64,000 bases of DNA from Panonychus citri (taxonomy: Eukaryota; Arthropoda; Arachnida; Trombidiformes; Tetranychidae): positions 124,001 through 188,000 of the forward strand of contig NW_026515454.1 in assembly GCF_014898815.1 (NCBI RefSeq), in the 5' to 3' direction. The notes under the pieces are model-generated. The model did not search any database. It saw only the letters and a list, made by a program, of their open reading frames with translations, and was not told the origin of the DNA. The position numbers were made by a program, and so were the translations under genes. Of the stretch, positions 49,054-62,617 are shown piece after piece (the first letter of the stretch is position 1; each line of letters opens with the position of its first letter).

Positions 49054-50320
49054 CTCTCTATCATACCTCTATGATGGAGATGATAATAATAATCACTCCC
49101 ACCCACCACACTCTCCACCACCATCATCATCATCTTTGTATTCCCTAGATGACCCAACTTTTCACAATCTTTTTTCCACTCCCTGTTATCATCTATGATG
49201 ATAATCTTCACTCCCAGTCAATTCTTACCTTCTGAACAAATTCTGAATTCTGTTTGACAAAAAAAAGAAATATTTTCATCAGTTTTTTCATTCTTTTATC
49301 CTCCCTGTTTTTCATTCTGGTTCAATAAGAGCAGGATAATAATGATAATAACTGTTACCATGAAAAATAATCCCAATAGTAATGATTAGCATCACCCTTG
49401 ACCCATTTATCTGATCATGATCATGACGATGATACAGAAAAAAAACTGAAATAACAAAGATTAAAGTAACAAAGAAAAAGTTTAATTAACTTTTTTGTCT
49501 TTCAATCAAATGGATCAATTCAATGGTCAGTTTGTAATTAACTCTTGACCATCCAGATGAGTTGAGATTATCACAAGAAAACAATAACATAATAATAGTA
49601 ATATAATCACGTTTTTTAAATCATCCACCCAACTAATTAACACAATTAAACATTGAGCTCATTAAATTGTGATATTTAATATATTACATACAATGGGAAC
49701 AATTAACAATCACTTACTACCATTAGGAACTTAACTAAAATGATTAACCATCATCGTTTTACTAATTGTTAATTCAATTTGTCTTCTTCTTGATTGTGAA
49801 TCAATTTAATTGAATTTGCAGCAACAAATTGTTTACGATTTTCATTACCCTAATTGTAGATGGGCAATAATACAAGTTTAATTTACAATTACAAATAGAT
49901 TTAAATTGTTATCCTTTGTTTAATTGTTACAACTAATGTTTATTGACTCTAATTAATCAACAAATTGTTTTACCATTCCAAGTGAAAATTATATAATACA
50001 AACTCGAAACTTTTTTGTTCTTCTTCATCTTCTTTTCAATTTCGTCGGTACTATTTTTAGAAATAACAATTGACCTTAATCATCATTAGAAATTAATCGA
50101 TTGTGATGATTATCTACAATGATTTAATTGACCTTTTCTCTTACATTTCAATCGATTTCCATATAATCATCATCATGGTTTCTATTCATTGTTATTGATT
50201 GAAAAGCAACATCATCAACTTTCAATGGAAAACAAACTTGGAAATGAGATCAGTTGTTTTTTTTTTCGTATTCCTCATGTTGGTGATAATTATCATGCTG
50301 ATCATCATCATCATCATCAA

Positions 50321-50350
50321 TGAATTAATGAATGAATGAATGAATGAATC
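50321..50350. repeat. TGAA tetranucleotide repeat
   Basis: About six TGAA units, flanked on both sides by CAT trinucleotide runs. Confidence 0.75.
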
Positions 50351-51339
50351 AGTTAATCATCATCATCATCATCACCATCAGAACTACGTGAAGATTGTTA
50401 CAGATGAAAATCAATTTTCAAAATAAAAAAGTATCACAATTATTATACTTTCATTGATCGTCATCATCACCATGATAACTTTTTGTTGATTCATGGTGAT
50501 TTTATCATCCTCATCATCCTGATTAGATGTACATCTAATGTAAACAAAAAAAACACACACACAATTGTGATAATAGTTATATTGTTATCGCAATTGTTAT
50601 ACAATATTATCATTATTATTATCAAAGGTAACACAAGATAGTAAAAAATTATCAGCACAAAAAATATATTGATAACTTTTCATGTTGATAATAGTTAATA
50701 ATCATCATTAGTATCAATCAATTGATCAACCTGATTAGTGAAGATAACAGGTAATACATATAAAGAGATACACACACACACAATCACGCAATTGATGAAC
50801 AGGTAATCGTCAATATATTTGATATAATTTTCTGTTATGGTTCCAATATTTTCATGATAACTAATGATACTTGATTTAAGTGATTCCTTTAATTGTTGTT
50901 TTCATCTTCCAATGGGTTTCTGTTTATATATTAAAAGTTTAATCATGATGCTGTTGTTGATTTCAAGTTTCACTTTTGTCACAATTTTTCAACAACATGA
51001 AACATTCAATTGAAATGTTCATGATGATCATGACACTCCCAGCTGTCTGTTTGTTTTATTATTATTTTTACCTGTGTCTAGGTTGATATATTTTCATCAT
51101 CATCTGAATCATGAACATTTCATGTAATTTATCAGACTATTTTTGTTATATCCTTCTCGTTTGAATAATCTTGAAATGTTTTCCTCATCTTTGATTCATT
51201 GTAACTGGCATTTAAATAAATATCTCTGTTATCCTGAAGATGATGATGATTACGATACACTCACTGAGTATCATGAAAATTTTGTTTGATTGAATCTTGT
51301 AGAATAGAAAAAATCATCTTGTAAATACAATCATCATTC

Positions 51340-51340
<1 letters not shown>

Positions 51341-51382
<42 letters not shown>
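51341..51382. repeat. GAT trinucleotide repeat
   Basis: Fourteen perfect GAT units, the longest trinucleotide run in the window. Confidence 0.9.
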
Positions 51383-52286
51383 ATGTATTCAGTTTCAGAT
51401 CTACATGACATGATTTTTTTACTGTTTGCTCAAAAATGCGTAAAAATCATGAATTTTTTCATTCCTGATATCATGCACATCAGAATTGATCAGATGGCAG
51501 GGTGATTGTAAAATTGGATGAGAGAGAGAGAGAGAGAGAGACAAAGAGACAGATATGATTCCATCAGGATGATATTCTTGATAATAATCTGGTAGACATG
51601 ATGATGGAACCAAATGAAACTATTTCAACAATTTATTATTAATTTTGATTACGATAAAAGAGGAAAAGGTTTCGTCAATTTTGACGATTAAATTAATTTC
51701 TCATCATGAACAACATGTATTATGTTTAACACCCCATGAGAGACTGAGAATCGTATGATATACATGATGATGATTGGAACATTTTTCTAAGTTGAAACGA
51801 TCCTTGGAGGGAGTAGGGTGGGTTTTCCGTTTTCCATGGAATGTGGAATAGAGATAAAAATGAAAAGAAGATGAAATTATTGTGGAACAAAGTTTTCATT
51901 TTATTCTTTTCTCTTTTATTTCCTATCCCCCTGATTTCCTTCTTCCACCATGGAGAAGATGATGATTCGCATCATCATCATCATCAAGTGTATCTCTTTC
52001 TCATGGATTCTTATTGAATGTTAAAGGGATGAAATGTCCTTGATATTATTGCTATTTATCCTGGTTTATGCTTCCTCTAATTGCCTCATTAACTGTTAAC
52101 CCTTGAGAATGATGATCGTTGGATGATAAAATACAGGGTGCAGATGAATAGGGAGATACAATGAAAGAATATAATATTTATAAGTGTGTTTACTTTACTC
52201 TAATATGAGTAACTTTCATTTTCCATCTTCATCTTTCTTAAAATGGTTCATCTCTCATTCAGGAGAAAATCATCTTCGAAAATGAA

Positions 52287-52320
<34 letters not shown>

Positions 52321-55300
52321 AAATTGTTACTTCTTCATCTCCATAATGATTGAAGACAAAAAAGAAACAATTTCATGATAAAGAACAGGGTAAACTTGGG
52401 ATAGTCTCAGTTAATTCTGATATCAACAATTAGCTCCATTAAATTTGATCCCCGATGATCAAGCATAGTTTAACTAACGATTTCAATGTTTCATTCATAA
52501 TGAACTTTTATTTATATCTTTATGTACCTCAATTGAAATGAATCAGGATTCATGGGTTTGTAATAATAACAATCATCATCAATTAACAATAGTCATTATC
52601 AATTACTAACAATTTATTCAATCCCATTTCCTTTGTTAATTGTTGCTTAAGATACAATCCAGGAAGTGGAAAACTTTTTCTCCCCCATTTCCTTTTATCA
52701 TCAACTTTTCATCTCATTTCAAGATAATATTCAAAATTGAAACGATATTTTATTTCATGAGAGTAAAAATTAATACAAACTTTTCAATGGTAATTGTGTA
52801 AAATTAATTTACCATGTAATTTAAAATGGTAACTGTAATGATCATGGTAATCATTTTCATTGGAAAATGAATCTGGTACAAAATTAAACGATTGCAAAAT
52901 AATAATATCAGATTAAATTGAATCATTTGAGATTTCATGAGATTTCAATCATCAAATGAATAGAGTTGATAATGATGGTTGAATCGTTGATTATTAACTT
53001 TTAATTGCAATGGTTGAAGTTGTTTTTCTCATTTCTCAGCTGATTAAGTTGATATTCATTGAATGAATAGTAACATTTATTATTAATACAATTATTTCAT
53101 GACGATTTCATTAAAGATTGAAGTTTATCTGATTATTTAGGATGGTTTTTTTTTCATATATCTTGGTTGACAATTAGATGATGGAGGTTCCATTGAATTG
53201 GATGAGTGGTTGAAGGTTCAGCAAGATGATCAAGTTATATTCTTGGTTCCAGTTATAACTTGTAACTCAAGTTGTGAGCTTTTTGTGTGTGTTGATATTG
53301 TTATGAAAGTTGTTACCTGTTTCATGGTAAATTTCATGAAGCTTTTTGTGCTTCTCTGCCTTGAATATATATATTTATACACTCAACAGATTCTGAATGC
53401 TCTTGCTCAGGTTATCTGACAAGTTGGAACTTTTTTTCTTCTTCTTCTCTTACCATTGTTATTCAGATCAATCAATATGTATAAGAAAAGAAGAGAGGGA
53501 GAAGGAGAAGGAGAAGGAGAAGGATGGAGAGAGAGAGAGAGAGAGAGAGAATATATAACTAGGGATGAATAGGGAAGTGGGAGTGGGAAAAAGAACCAGG
53601 AGAAAATTTCAATTTGTTAGGAAAGAGAAAGATGGAGAAGACGAGGAGGAAGAAGAGAGATATTCCTTTTGGTAACACCAAATATCATGAATTATGATCA
53701 TGTTCCAAATGAATTATTAAAATTCTGGTAGAAAATAGTAAAAGAAGATGAGGAAAAATAAATTCTATTGAATGTGAATTCAGATTGTTGATCAAGTTGC
53801 ATGGATTCGAGAGCCTCTTGAAAATCTTTTTCTGTCCTTTTTGATGACCAACGATGTTCCCAATGAATCCTCATGATAATCTATATATATTCTTCAGTAA
53901 GTCTAATAGAAAGATATTCAGATGAACTGATGTAAACTAATTAATCTTAATGATAATGATGCAGAAGGAGAATGAACAAAAAAACGTAGACAATCAACTC
54001 AAGAGCACTCAGGGTGTATTACTGAAGGATTATCATGGTAACAATCAACCAATGACTTTGAATAAAAATATTTTATATTCTGTCATTTACATTGAGTTTC
54101 TGATTGTATGATTATCATGAATTCATCATGGAAAAGAAAAGTGGGTGGAGAAACAGCTGAGATGAAGGTGATTGCTATAAATGAAACAAGGAAAAACTCG
54201 ATATGGAAGAAGAAGAAGATGATGATGATGATGACCTAGTTTCTTTTTTATCTTCTTTTTCCTTTTGGGTTCCTCTCTACATATACATTGTACTCTGTAT
54301 GTTACTCAAGTGATGATACATTAAAGTGAGTAAATGTATGAGAATGTCAGTCAATAAATGATGAGAATAATGAAAAGATGAATGAATTATAATTATGAAC
54401 AAGTAGATGAAGATGATGATGATTAAAATTAAAGTGTGATGATGATGGCAGAGTGAAAATTGAATGTCCAGATTGATTGGACAAAAGGATGAGGAGCATA
54501 GTGACTTTCGTTGGGGATTCATCATCATCATGTACTCTTTGAATATCATGATGGATGAGAGAGTGAATATTGAAAATAATGATGATGACTAGATGATGGT
54601 GAGATTTTTTTTACTTTTACTTTTTGATTGGCTGGACAGTGGACACTTTTATCAAGGTCCACTGATCTCTAAGAAAGTTAAAGCCTTTTCCTCCCCCTGG
54701 CCCACTTTCACTTTATATTTACCGTTATAATAATCAACAAAGTGAATGGTGATTGTTATTTGGACATACTTAATATGAATAATATCATATGCTTATTATG
54801 ATGATAATGATGATGGTGATTATTGTATAAATGAAATGTTGAAATCCTTTGAGATGAGTTTTAATTTGTGTCAAAAGCTTTAATGTAGTCCATCATAATT
54901 ATCATCATGATAATCAGTCTCAACTTCATCTTCCCCTTCTCATCCTTCATCATCTTAAAACTCTCTCTCTCTCTCTGACTAGCCAGATACAAAAGAAAGT
55001 ACTGAGGATGAGGATGATGATGATGATGATGAATTTTCCCTTGTGTCCTCTCATCATTTGTTAGATTTTCTTTTCTTTCTCTAATTTCGTTAACTTCATC
55101 AACTGAAGATAATTTTCAATCCTTGATTCTGATTCTTCAGGTTCAATGTGAATTCTTCAGACTCTTCTTATCCTGAAAGCTTTTTCTCTTTCTTTTTCTC
55201 TGTCTTCTTTTTCCCATGACAAATTACTCAAACCATGAGAGAGAATGAGAGAGAAAACTCCCTTTTGTAAAAATTGTTAATATCAACTTTTAATCTCCAT

Positions 55301-56177
55301 CCCCACCTTGAATTATCATCACATCTCATATCTCATCTCATGTTGTTCATGAATATAATTCAATGATTATTATCACATTATCATCTTATCCTGAAACTGA
55401 AATGTTGTGAATTTCTCATTCTTATCATCCTTGACATTATCATTATCATCATCATATTATACTAATGAGAATCTCTAGATCTCTCTCTCTCTCTCTCTCT
55501 CTCTCATTGTATCATCTTCAATCCTCATCTTCTTAATCTTCATGTTGTTGATGATTTTTAGATGGTTGAAACTGGTTAATTGACAAACATGGTAACTTGA
55601 AATGTCATTTGATTTGTATTACTAAGAATGAACAAAATAAGAGGAAATTGATTTCATTTACTCAGGAGGATTGAAAACCAGGGAAGAAAAATAAGATGAT
55701 GAGAATGATGATAAGAGAAGCAGAGAGAAGATAAAAAGAGAGGAAAGATAGAGAAAAAAAAAGATATTTAAATGACACAGAATTATCATGATAATTTCTC
55801 GTTGACTGGTGAACAAGGTGAAGAAAAAAAAAGCCCAAAAAGAGAAAAATAATGAACCAGAATTAAGATAATCAGAAAAAAAGAAGAGAAAAAAAATCTT
55901 CTCTATAATATAAGTTATCATCTTATCTTCATCAACACAATCATTCAAATGATTATCATATCGTTCACATAAACACTGTTAACTCCATGACGATTTGATT
56001 AACGGTAAATCAACAGCATCCATGAAATATACTTGAAATTTCACAGAATCCACACCAAACATCAACACCACCTTCACCTGATCACAGTGATAACAATCAA
56101 TAAATGATGATGGAAGCAAAATCCTATTAAATCAATTTAACTTTTCTATTACTTAACTAACAATTGATTAAGTCTAT

Positions 56178-56180
<3 letters not shown>

Positions 56181-56237
<57 letters not shown>
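56181..56237. repeat. CT microsatellite (longest)
   Basis: Perfect CT dinucleotide tract of about 57 bp, the longest in the window. Confidence 0.9.
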
Positions 56238-56243
<6 letters not shown>

Positions 56244-59200
56244 GTTTACTGTTATTGAGATTCTTGATTTCCATTGTTAACCAATCAATTTACTTTTTCT
56301 CATCCATCTTACCAAAACTTTCATCTTCATCCTCATCCTTATCTTCATCTTCATTTCCATCATCATCGTCATCATATTGATGACAATAAGAATGCAAATG
56401 TCAACAAAACTGAAACGAACTCCAAAATAAAAACTAACAATCATTGAGAAAAAGGAAAACAAATCAATCCTTAATCACCATGAAATGATGATGATGATGA
56501 TACAATAATTAAATAATGATGATGACAGTAATTAAATTGAACTTTACACCCACTCAAAGTTGAGTATAACATTTCAATTGTTGGACTTTTATCAATTGTA
56601 ATTAAATTGCAATTGAGTGTAAACATTGAAAGACACACAATTTAAACACAAACTGTCCCAATATAATTACAGTTACCAATTTAATTGTTTATACAATAAC
56701 TTTGCTAAATCAGCGAATCAAAATTTACTGTTATTTAAACATCTACACACACACACACAATCAGTTAAATCATAATGAGCTGTTTCCTTGTTAGAATAAA
56801 AGAAAGAGAAATTTTCTCTTTCTTTTATCTCATGAGTAATTCTGATTCTGATTCCATGATAAAGTTATTTTCCATTCCAATGAATTGAACTTTAGCTTCC
56901 ATTAATTGTCAATCAATTATAATACATTTTCTATCGTTTTTATATCTATTACTTCATCTTTTTTTCCTTTTATCTTTTCAACCTCCACCTTCATCATCAT
57001 CATCTCTTTCTTCCTCCTCCTCTTGCTCGTGTGTCAATCCAAGCATCATTTCCGTTTCCTCTTTACGTTTCTCTCTATTTCCACTTTCTTTTTACCCTTT
57101 CCATTGATATATATACATAAAAGCAGATCAAATTGTTTGTTACTTTCACAAAGATCAAGTAAATGGACTGTAAATAGACAGTTTCCTTTTCCATATGATA
57201 AAGACAAAAATCAGTCACATTCATCAATACATGTAACATTTATTAACTAAATTAACTAATCAACTAACCCGATAGAAACCAAATTGTAACCATTTTCATC
57301 CTTTCCCATTGATTAATAATAATAATAATAATCAAACCCATTAGCCATTTATGTATCTTGATTATCATTAAGAAGACTCTAATCATTATAATCAATCAAT
57401 GAACATTATTTATCCAGGTTATCAGATTATTAATGATAATCACTTTAATTGTAATCATCATGGTGATAATCAACATGTAACTATGTAACTTAAATAATAA
57501 ATTGTTGTCATCAATTGATTTTTCAACTGTTTTCTTTTAGATCATATTAATGAATGACAAGTGATAATAATTTAAATTGCAAATTGATTGTTACAATTAC
57601 TTTTACCACGAGAGAGCGAGAGAGAAACAATTTCAGTTCAATTTGTCACCTTATATATTATATTGAAATCGGTGAGTATCACATTGCATATACATGAATT
57701 TGATTATCATGATGATTCTGTTATCTGTTCATGTAATATCTTCAACTGGTTTTCTAGCTTTGTGTGAGTCTAATTTTGTTTTATTTTCTCTGCTGAAAAA
57801 AGTTCTGACGATGATAAATTTTTCATGGAAATAAGTTCGCCTCATGCTCATTTGACAAGAGGTGTGAATGTGCTTAAGGAACCATAAATTAACCATAAAA
57901 TTTTGGGTTTACTAAGACTACGTGCTAAGAATGATGATAAGATGAGATATGAGTAGATGATGATGATGAAGGAAGATGGATAAGAATGATACAAGAAGAC
58001 ATGATGATAACTATTTTCTATGTTTACATTCAAGTTAAACTTTCGTTGATCAGTTAATTGATCAACAAAAAAGAAACATTGATTCTCATCCAATCAACAG
58101 CTTCATAATCAATCTTACTTCTCAATCTCATCATCATCATCATCATCATCATCATAGTCTTAGCATCTTCATCTTCATCTCTCACTTATCTCCATCATCT
58201 CAGTCTCTTTCATCGTCATCCTTTTGTTACTAAAAGAGAAGAAAATTTTTTTCTTATTATATATATTGAGTGAGATGTGAAAAGGATGCGGATGATGATG
58301 GTGATGATGATGGTGATACAAATGAAAGAGATGAGGAAGAAAAGTCAGAGAATTTTTATTTCTGTCAATTTAACCATTAACAGTTAAAGATAATTGGATT
58401 GAGCTGCTATTGATCAGGTTGATTTGACAAGAGGCACATAAAAGCATAGAAATGAAACAGATAAACAGTAAAATAATAATGATAATAATGTTTAGACCCA
58501 ATAAACAACAACTACAATGGTAAAGACAATTTCATCCTCATCCTCATCATCTCAGTGAAAAACATTATCTTTTCCCATTCAATACAAAACCAATCAATGA
58601 GTTGACAAGAAACAAACAAATTTCATTTCAATTTCAGCATTCACAATCACCATGATATCGGTTATCATTATTATGAATGAGATTTTTTCTCAATACAATA
58701 TTAAACTTATTGATTAGATATTAGGAAAACTAAATCAACAAATCAGATTTGCTCCTACAACGATCATGTATTTTAAAGTTGGTTGATTGTTTGAAAGTTT
58801 TTTTTTATTCCCAATCAACATGATGCTGATTACTAATCCTAGTTAATTGTTATTCTTGAGTTTTCATTGATCAGGATGAATGTTATTCATGAAAATTATC
58901 TCAACGATAATCATGATATTTATTTAGATTTCATTTCGATCAAGTTGAAATTTTTCCACTGGAAAATCATTTAGTTGTCACCCAACGGCAATTAAATATT
59001 AATATTGTTCAAAATCATTCATTTTATGCTTACAAATGATGATTACATGATGATGATGATGATAATGATACGAAATAATAATTTACTTGAAGAGAAGGAG
59101 GAAAAAAAGTTCTACTCAACTTTTTTGTCAGAACTTTTTGTGAACTCAAAGTTTTGAAAAAGTAAATTCTTTTCATTATCAATCATTTGATATATGTTCT

Positions 59201-61050
59201 TGTGTTTCAATTTTCAGGATGAAAATTGTGATTAGTTTGAACCTTCAGGGCATCATTATCATCGTTATTATTATTACAATTCTAATCATCATTAGTATCC
59301 ATGATAATCATTTCCATTCTCATAAGATATATATGATATTGAATGAGGAAATTTTTTCTTCTTTCTCATTCCAATTTAAATGTTATATAAATAATAATAT
59401 GTCTATTTTGTATATTACATTTGAATCTGAATCCATCAACAATTCTTGGGTTCAATTTTCATCTCCCATAAGCTGAATCTTGGAATCTCAAGTTATACTT
59501 GATGATTATCATCATCATCATGCTGATAACTGAAAGGAAAGATACAGTTAGATGATTGAACCCTGTAAATTGAATAGTTAACATGGGAAAACAATGAAAA
59601 TAAAAACTAAAAAAAAAGTAAAATAAATAGAATTGAAAAGGAAAAAGTTTCAACTACATAATCCAAGTCACGTTGAAACTTTGTCTTCATGATGATGATG
59701 ATGATGATGATGATGAAGGATAAGAAGAGAGAGAGAGAAAAAAGTTTCAGATGATCAGATAGATGAAGATGATAATAGTTTGTATTCCTATGGAAAAGTA
59801 ATATATATTATATGGAGAGACAGAATAAATATTTTTCTTTCTTTTTCTCTGTCAAGTTATCATGATTGACCATGATGATGATGATGGTCACCAATGGAAG
59901 ATGAAAATTGCAACGTTTTTTTTTATCTTTGAAAACGACAAAAATTTTGATCAACTTCCAATTCTGAATCTGTTTGTTGGTGTGAGATTATTTCTTTGTA
60001 CTTCCTTTAAACACACTCCCTGTTGTCCAATCATGTCCAGTATTTATTTAATATTACCAAAGGCTTTCTGGTGACAATGGACAATAACTACAAGAGAGGA
60101 GAGAGAGAGAGAGAGAGAGAGAAAAAAAAAACTTTCAAGAAATGACAAAGGGAAACACAAGCAACATAAAAAGTCAACTGAAAAGTTCAGTGGGTGGGGA
60201 ACTTGAGTAATCACATGGAGAGAGTGAAGTTTTTTCTCTCTCTCATCTTTTTACTTCTAGTCAATAGATTCAATAATCATGTAACTATTTTTGTTTCCTT
60301 TTATCTTTTGTTATTCTTTCCCTTTGACCCTCAGTGTGAGAGAGAAAAAAAAATCTCAGAGTTGAGTATTTATAACCAGTAATCAGGAACATGGATGATG
60401 TTGATAATTTCAATTGGTGAAGGTGAATTCATATATTTATGATATGGAATGATAATCACGTAGACACAAGCTGAGGAAAAAGTTGAAGATTATCAAATAA
60501 TAAAACAATAATAATGATGATAATATGGATGAAGTTTACAATTCTGACAATAGATTAACCAGAATTATCTCAATAGAAAAAAAAAATTTTCTTTTCTCTT
60601 TTTTTTCTGGTTCAACCTTTGGGAATTTGTAACAACACAAATTGATTTCTATTTGGTTTTCTCTAATTGTTGTTAATCACCAAGATAAATATATCTATCT
60701 AAATGGTTACATCGTCTCATCGGCTCGAAAATAATATAAAAACAAATCACTAATCATTACAATCTGAATGTTACTTTATTATTGTTGTTTTGTAAAACTT
60801 AATTAACACCAATCATTTAGTCAACACTTAATTGTTTACCGGATATAATCACTAATGCACTTCCGAAGTAATCATATTTTAGATGTGTATGTGTGTGAAT
60901 GTCACTTAACAATTTATATTTAGGTTGATGATTTGATTGTTGGTTAATTTAATTTACATGAATTAAGAATCTGTGATTGATTTGAAAGGGGAAACATTTA
61001 GATTTTCAGAGTTGATGGAAAAATTTCAATTTCTTTAGAAATATTTCCAA

Positions 61051-61065
61051 CCAACAGATGGCGCC
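61051..61065 (+). promoter_or_regulatory. CTCF/YY1-like element upstream of IMP4
   Basis: CCAACAGATGGCGCC differs at one position from the published CTCF core CCASYAGRKGGCRS and also contains the YY1/Pho-like ATGGCG. It lies about 235 bp upstream of the IMP4 start codon, at the edge of the gene-poor block. Confidence 0.45.
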
Positions 61066-61298
61066 AGGTTATTCTCTTTCTTTTTTGTTCTTTTCTCTTT
61101 CTTTCCACTATTGATAATCGAACATGTTGATCGATGTATCGATAGTTTCGTTCAGCTGATTAATTTAAATGTGGAAATTTTCACATGTTGGTTTCATTTT
61201 GTTTTCGTTGAAATTAATTTAATTGTTGTGATTGTTTTCGAATTCTTTTTGGTTAATAATTGTTTTCTTGATTGTTCTATTGTTGGTGAAGTTTGAAA

Positions 61299-62177
61299 AT
61301 GATTCGTCAACAACAGAGATTAAGGCGAGAATATTTATTCCGAAAATCGGTTGAGGAAAAAAAAAGATCTTCAGAGGAGAAGAAGAAGAAAATTAGAGAA
61401 GCCTTGGAATCGAATGAACCAATTCCAACTGAGCTTAGACGTGGTGCTATTTCTTTAAGTAAAGTTGCCGATTTAGATGATGATGGAGGTGAACAGGTTA
61501 CAAGCCATGAAGATGATGAATATCGATGGGCTGGTGTCGAAGATCCCAAAATTGTTATTACAACTTCACGTGATCCAAGTTCACGATTGAAACAATTTGC
61601 CGCTGAGATGAAGCTACTTTTTCCTAATTCTCAAAGAATCAATCGTGGTAATTATGATGTTAAAAAGTTATTTGAAGCCTGTAGGAGTAACAATGTAACC
61701 GATTTTATTGTTGTCCATGAGACTCGTGGTCGCCCTGATGGTTTAATTATCTCTCACCTTCCCTTTGGTCCAACTGCTTACTTTCAATTGGCTAATGTTG
61801 TAATGAGACATGATATCCAGGGGATTGATAAAATGTCGGAAGCTTATCCACATCTCATATTCCATGAATTAACTTCAAAATTAGGTAAAAGGATAACCAA
61901 TATATTGAAATTTTTATTCCCAGTTCCAAAGGAAGATAGTAAAAGAGTAATCACTTTTGCAAATGTCGATGATTATATTTCATTTCGCCATCATACTTAC
62001 AAAAAAGTGGACGGTAAAATTGAATTAACGGAAGCTGGTCCAAGATTTGAGATGAAATTGTACCAAATTAAACTTGGAACTCTGGAAAACGAAGACATCG
62101 CTCAAACTGAATGGACACTTCGACCTTACATGAATACGGCAAAGAAACGTAAACTACTCAGTGTCGGACAAATCTAA
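61299..62177 (+). CDS. IMP4: U3 snoRNP protein IMP4
   Basis: A single coding exon of 292 residues, almost the length of human IMP4 (291). I start at the ATG at 61299 (MIRQQQRLRREYLF), which aligns with the usual N-terminus. Residues about 1-60 are the basic coiled N-terminal part; VTSHEDDEYRWAGVEDPKI is a signature stretch of the family. The Brix domain follows (about 85-265): ITTSRDPSSRLKQFAAEMK, VVHETRGRPDGLIISHLPFG, KLGKRI, VITFANVDDYISFRHHTYKK. IMP4 works with IMP3 and MPP10 in the small-subunit processome, binding U3 snoRNA and helping early cleavage of pre-18S rRNA in the nucleolus. A candidate poly(A) signal is at 62365-62370. No unusual changes are seen. Confidence 0.97.
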   Translation: MIRQQQRLRREYLFRKSVEEKKRSSEEKKKKIREALESNEPIPTELRRGAISLSKVADLDDDGGEQVTSHEDDEYRWAGVEDPKIVITTSRDPSSRLKQFAAEMKLLFPNSQRINRGNYDVKKLFEACRSNNVTDFIVVHETRGRPDGLIISHLPFGPTAYFQLANVVMRHDIQGIDKMSEAYPHLIFHELTSKLGKRITNILKFLFPVPKEDSKRVITFANVDDYISFRHHTYKKVDGKIELTEAGPRFEMKLYQIKLGTLENEDIAQTEWTLRPYMNTAKKRKLLSVGQI

Positions 62178-62617
62178 TCAATCAACTAAATTAATCTTCT
62201 ATTTTCATGTTCACCCTGTAATAAGCAATAACCCATACATGATGTGACATTAATTTCCATCATGATTTAAATTAATTCACTCTGATTGTTATCCTACCAT
62301 CTCTAAATCAATTGATTACCTGAGCCTTTCTCACCTCTTGTTTATATTACAATTCACCCAACCAAATAAACACTGAATTGTTGATTAACAATCAGATGAA
62401 TTAATTGAATACCTAATCAATTATAAACTCAATTAATTAGGTAAATGAGTTGTAACCCTCATCATTTTCATACCCACATAACAAAAAAACCATCAACAAT
62501 TTGAAAATTGATTATTTGGTAACAAGACAAAAAAAATGATCTTCTCATTAGTTGAATTGTTATTATCAAGTAATTAACTTGTATCTTTCATCAAAAGTTA
62601 ACGTTAATTGTTGAAAT
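62178..62617. other. intergenic between IMP4 and the secreted gene
   Basis: AT-rich. It contains the IMP4 3' UTR with AATAAA (62365-62370) and, near 62580-62617, the 5' flank of the next gene. No coding frame. Confidence 0.5.

Larger units (their letters stand above)
32809..61050. other. 28-kb gene-poor block rich in GA/CT, ATG and TGATAA words
   Basis: I read both strands for exons and found no supported gene. Open frames are short and mostly products of repeats (Ser/Leu from CT, Arg/Glu from GA, Met/Asp/His from ATG). The block is unlike the left flank: many perfect GA or CT tracts of 20-57 bp, ATG/CAT runs, a great number of TGATAA/TTATCA words and palindromes such as AATTATCATGATAATT (55781-55796). 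It may be an intergenic regulatory domain, a giant intron of the candidate gene at 32567, or host to non-coding transcripts. Confidence 0.6.

Noticed and set aside
53198..53419. 73-codon plus-strand frame (MDEWLKVQQDDQVIF)
   Set aside because: The composition turns Val/Leu/Phe-rich, there is no family resemblance and no splice pattern to neighbours; kept only as weak.
32809..61050. Other short frames rich in Ser/Leu, Arg/Glu, Met/Asp or His
   Set aside because: They follow CT, GA, ATG and CAT repeats and show no motif, signal or phase-consistent splicing.
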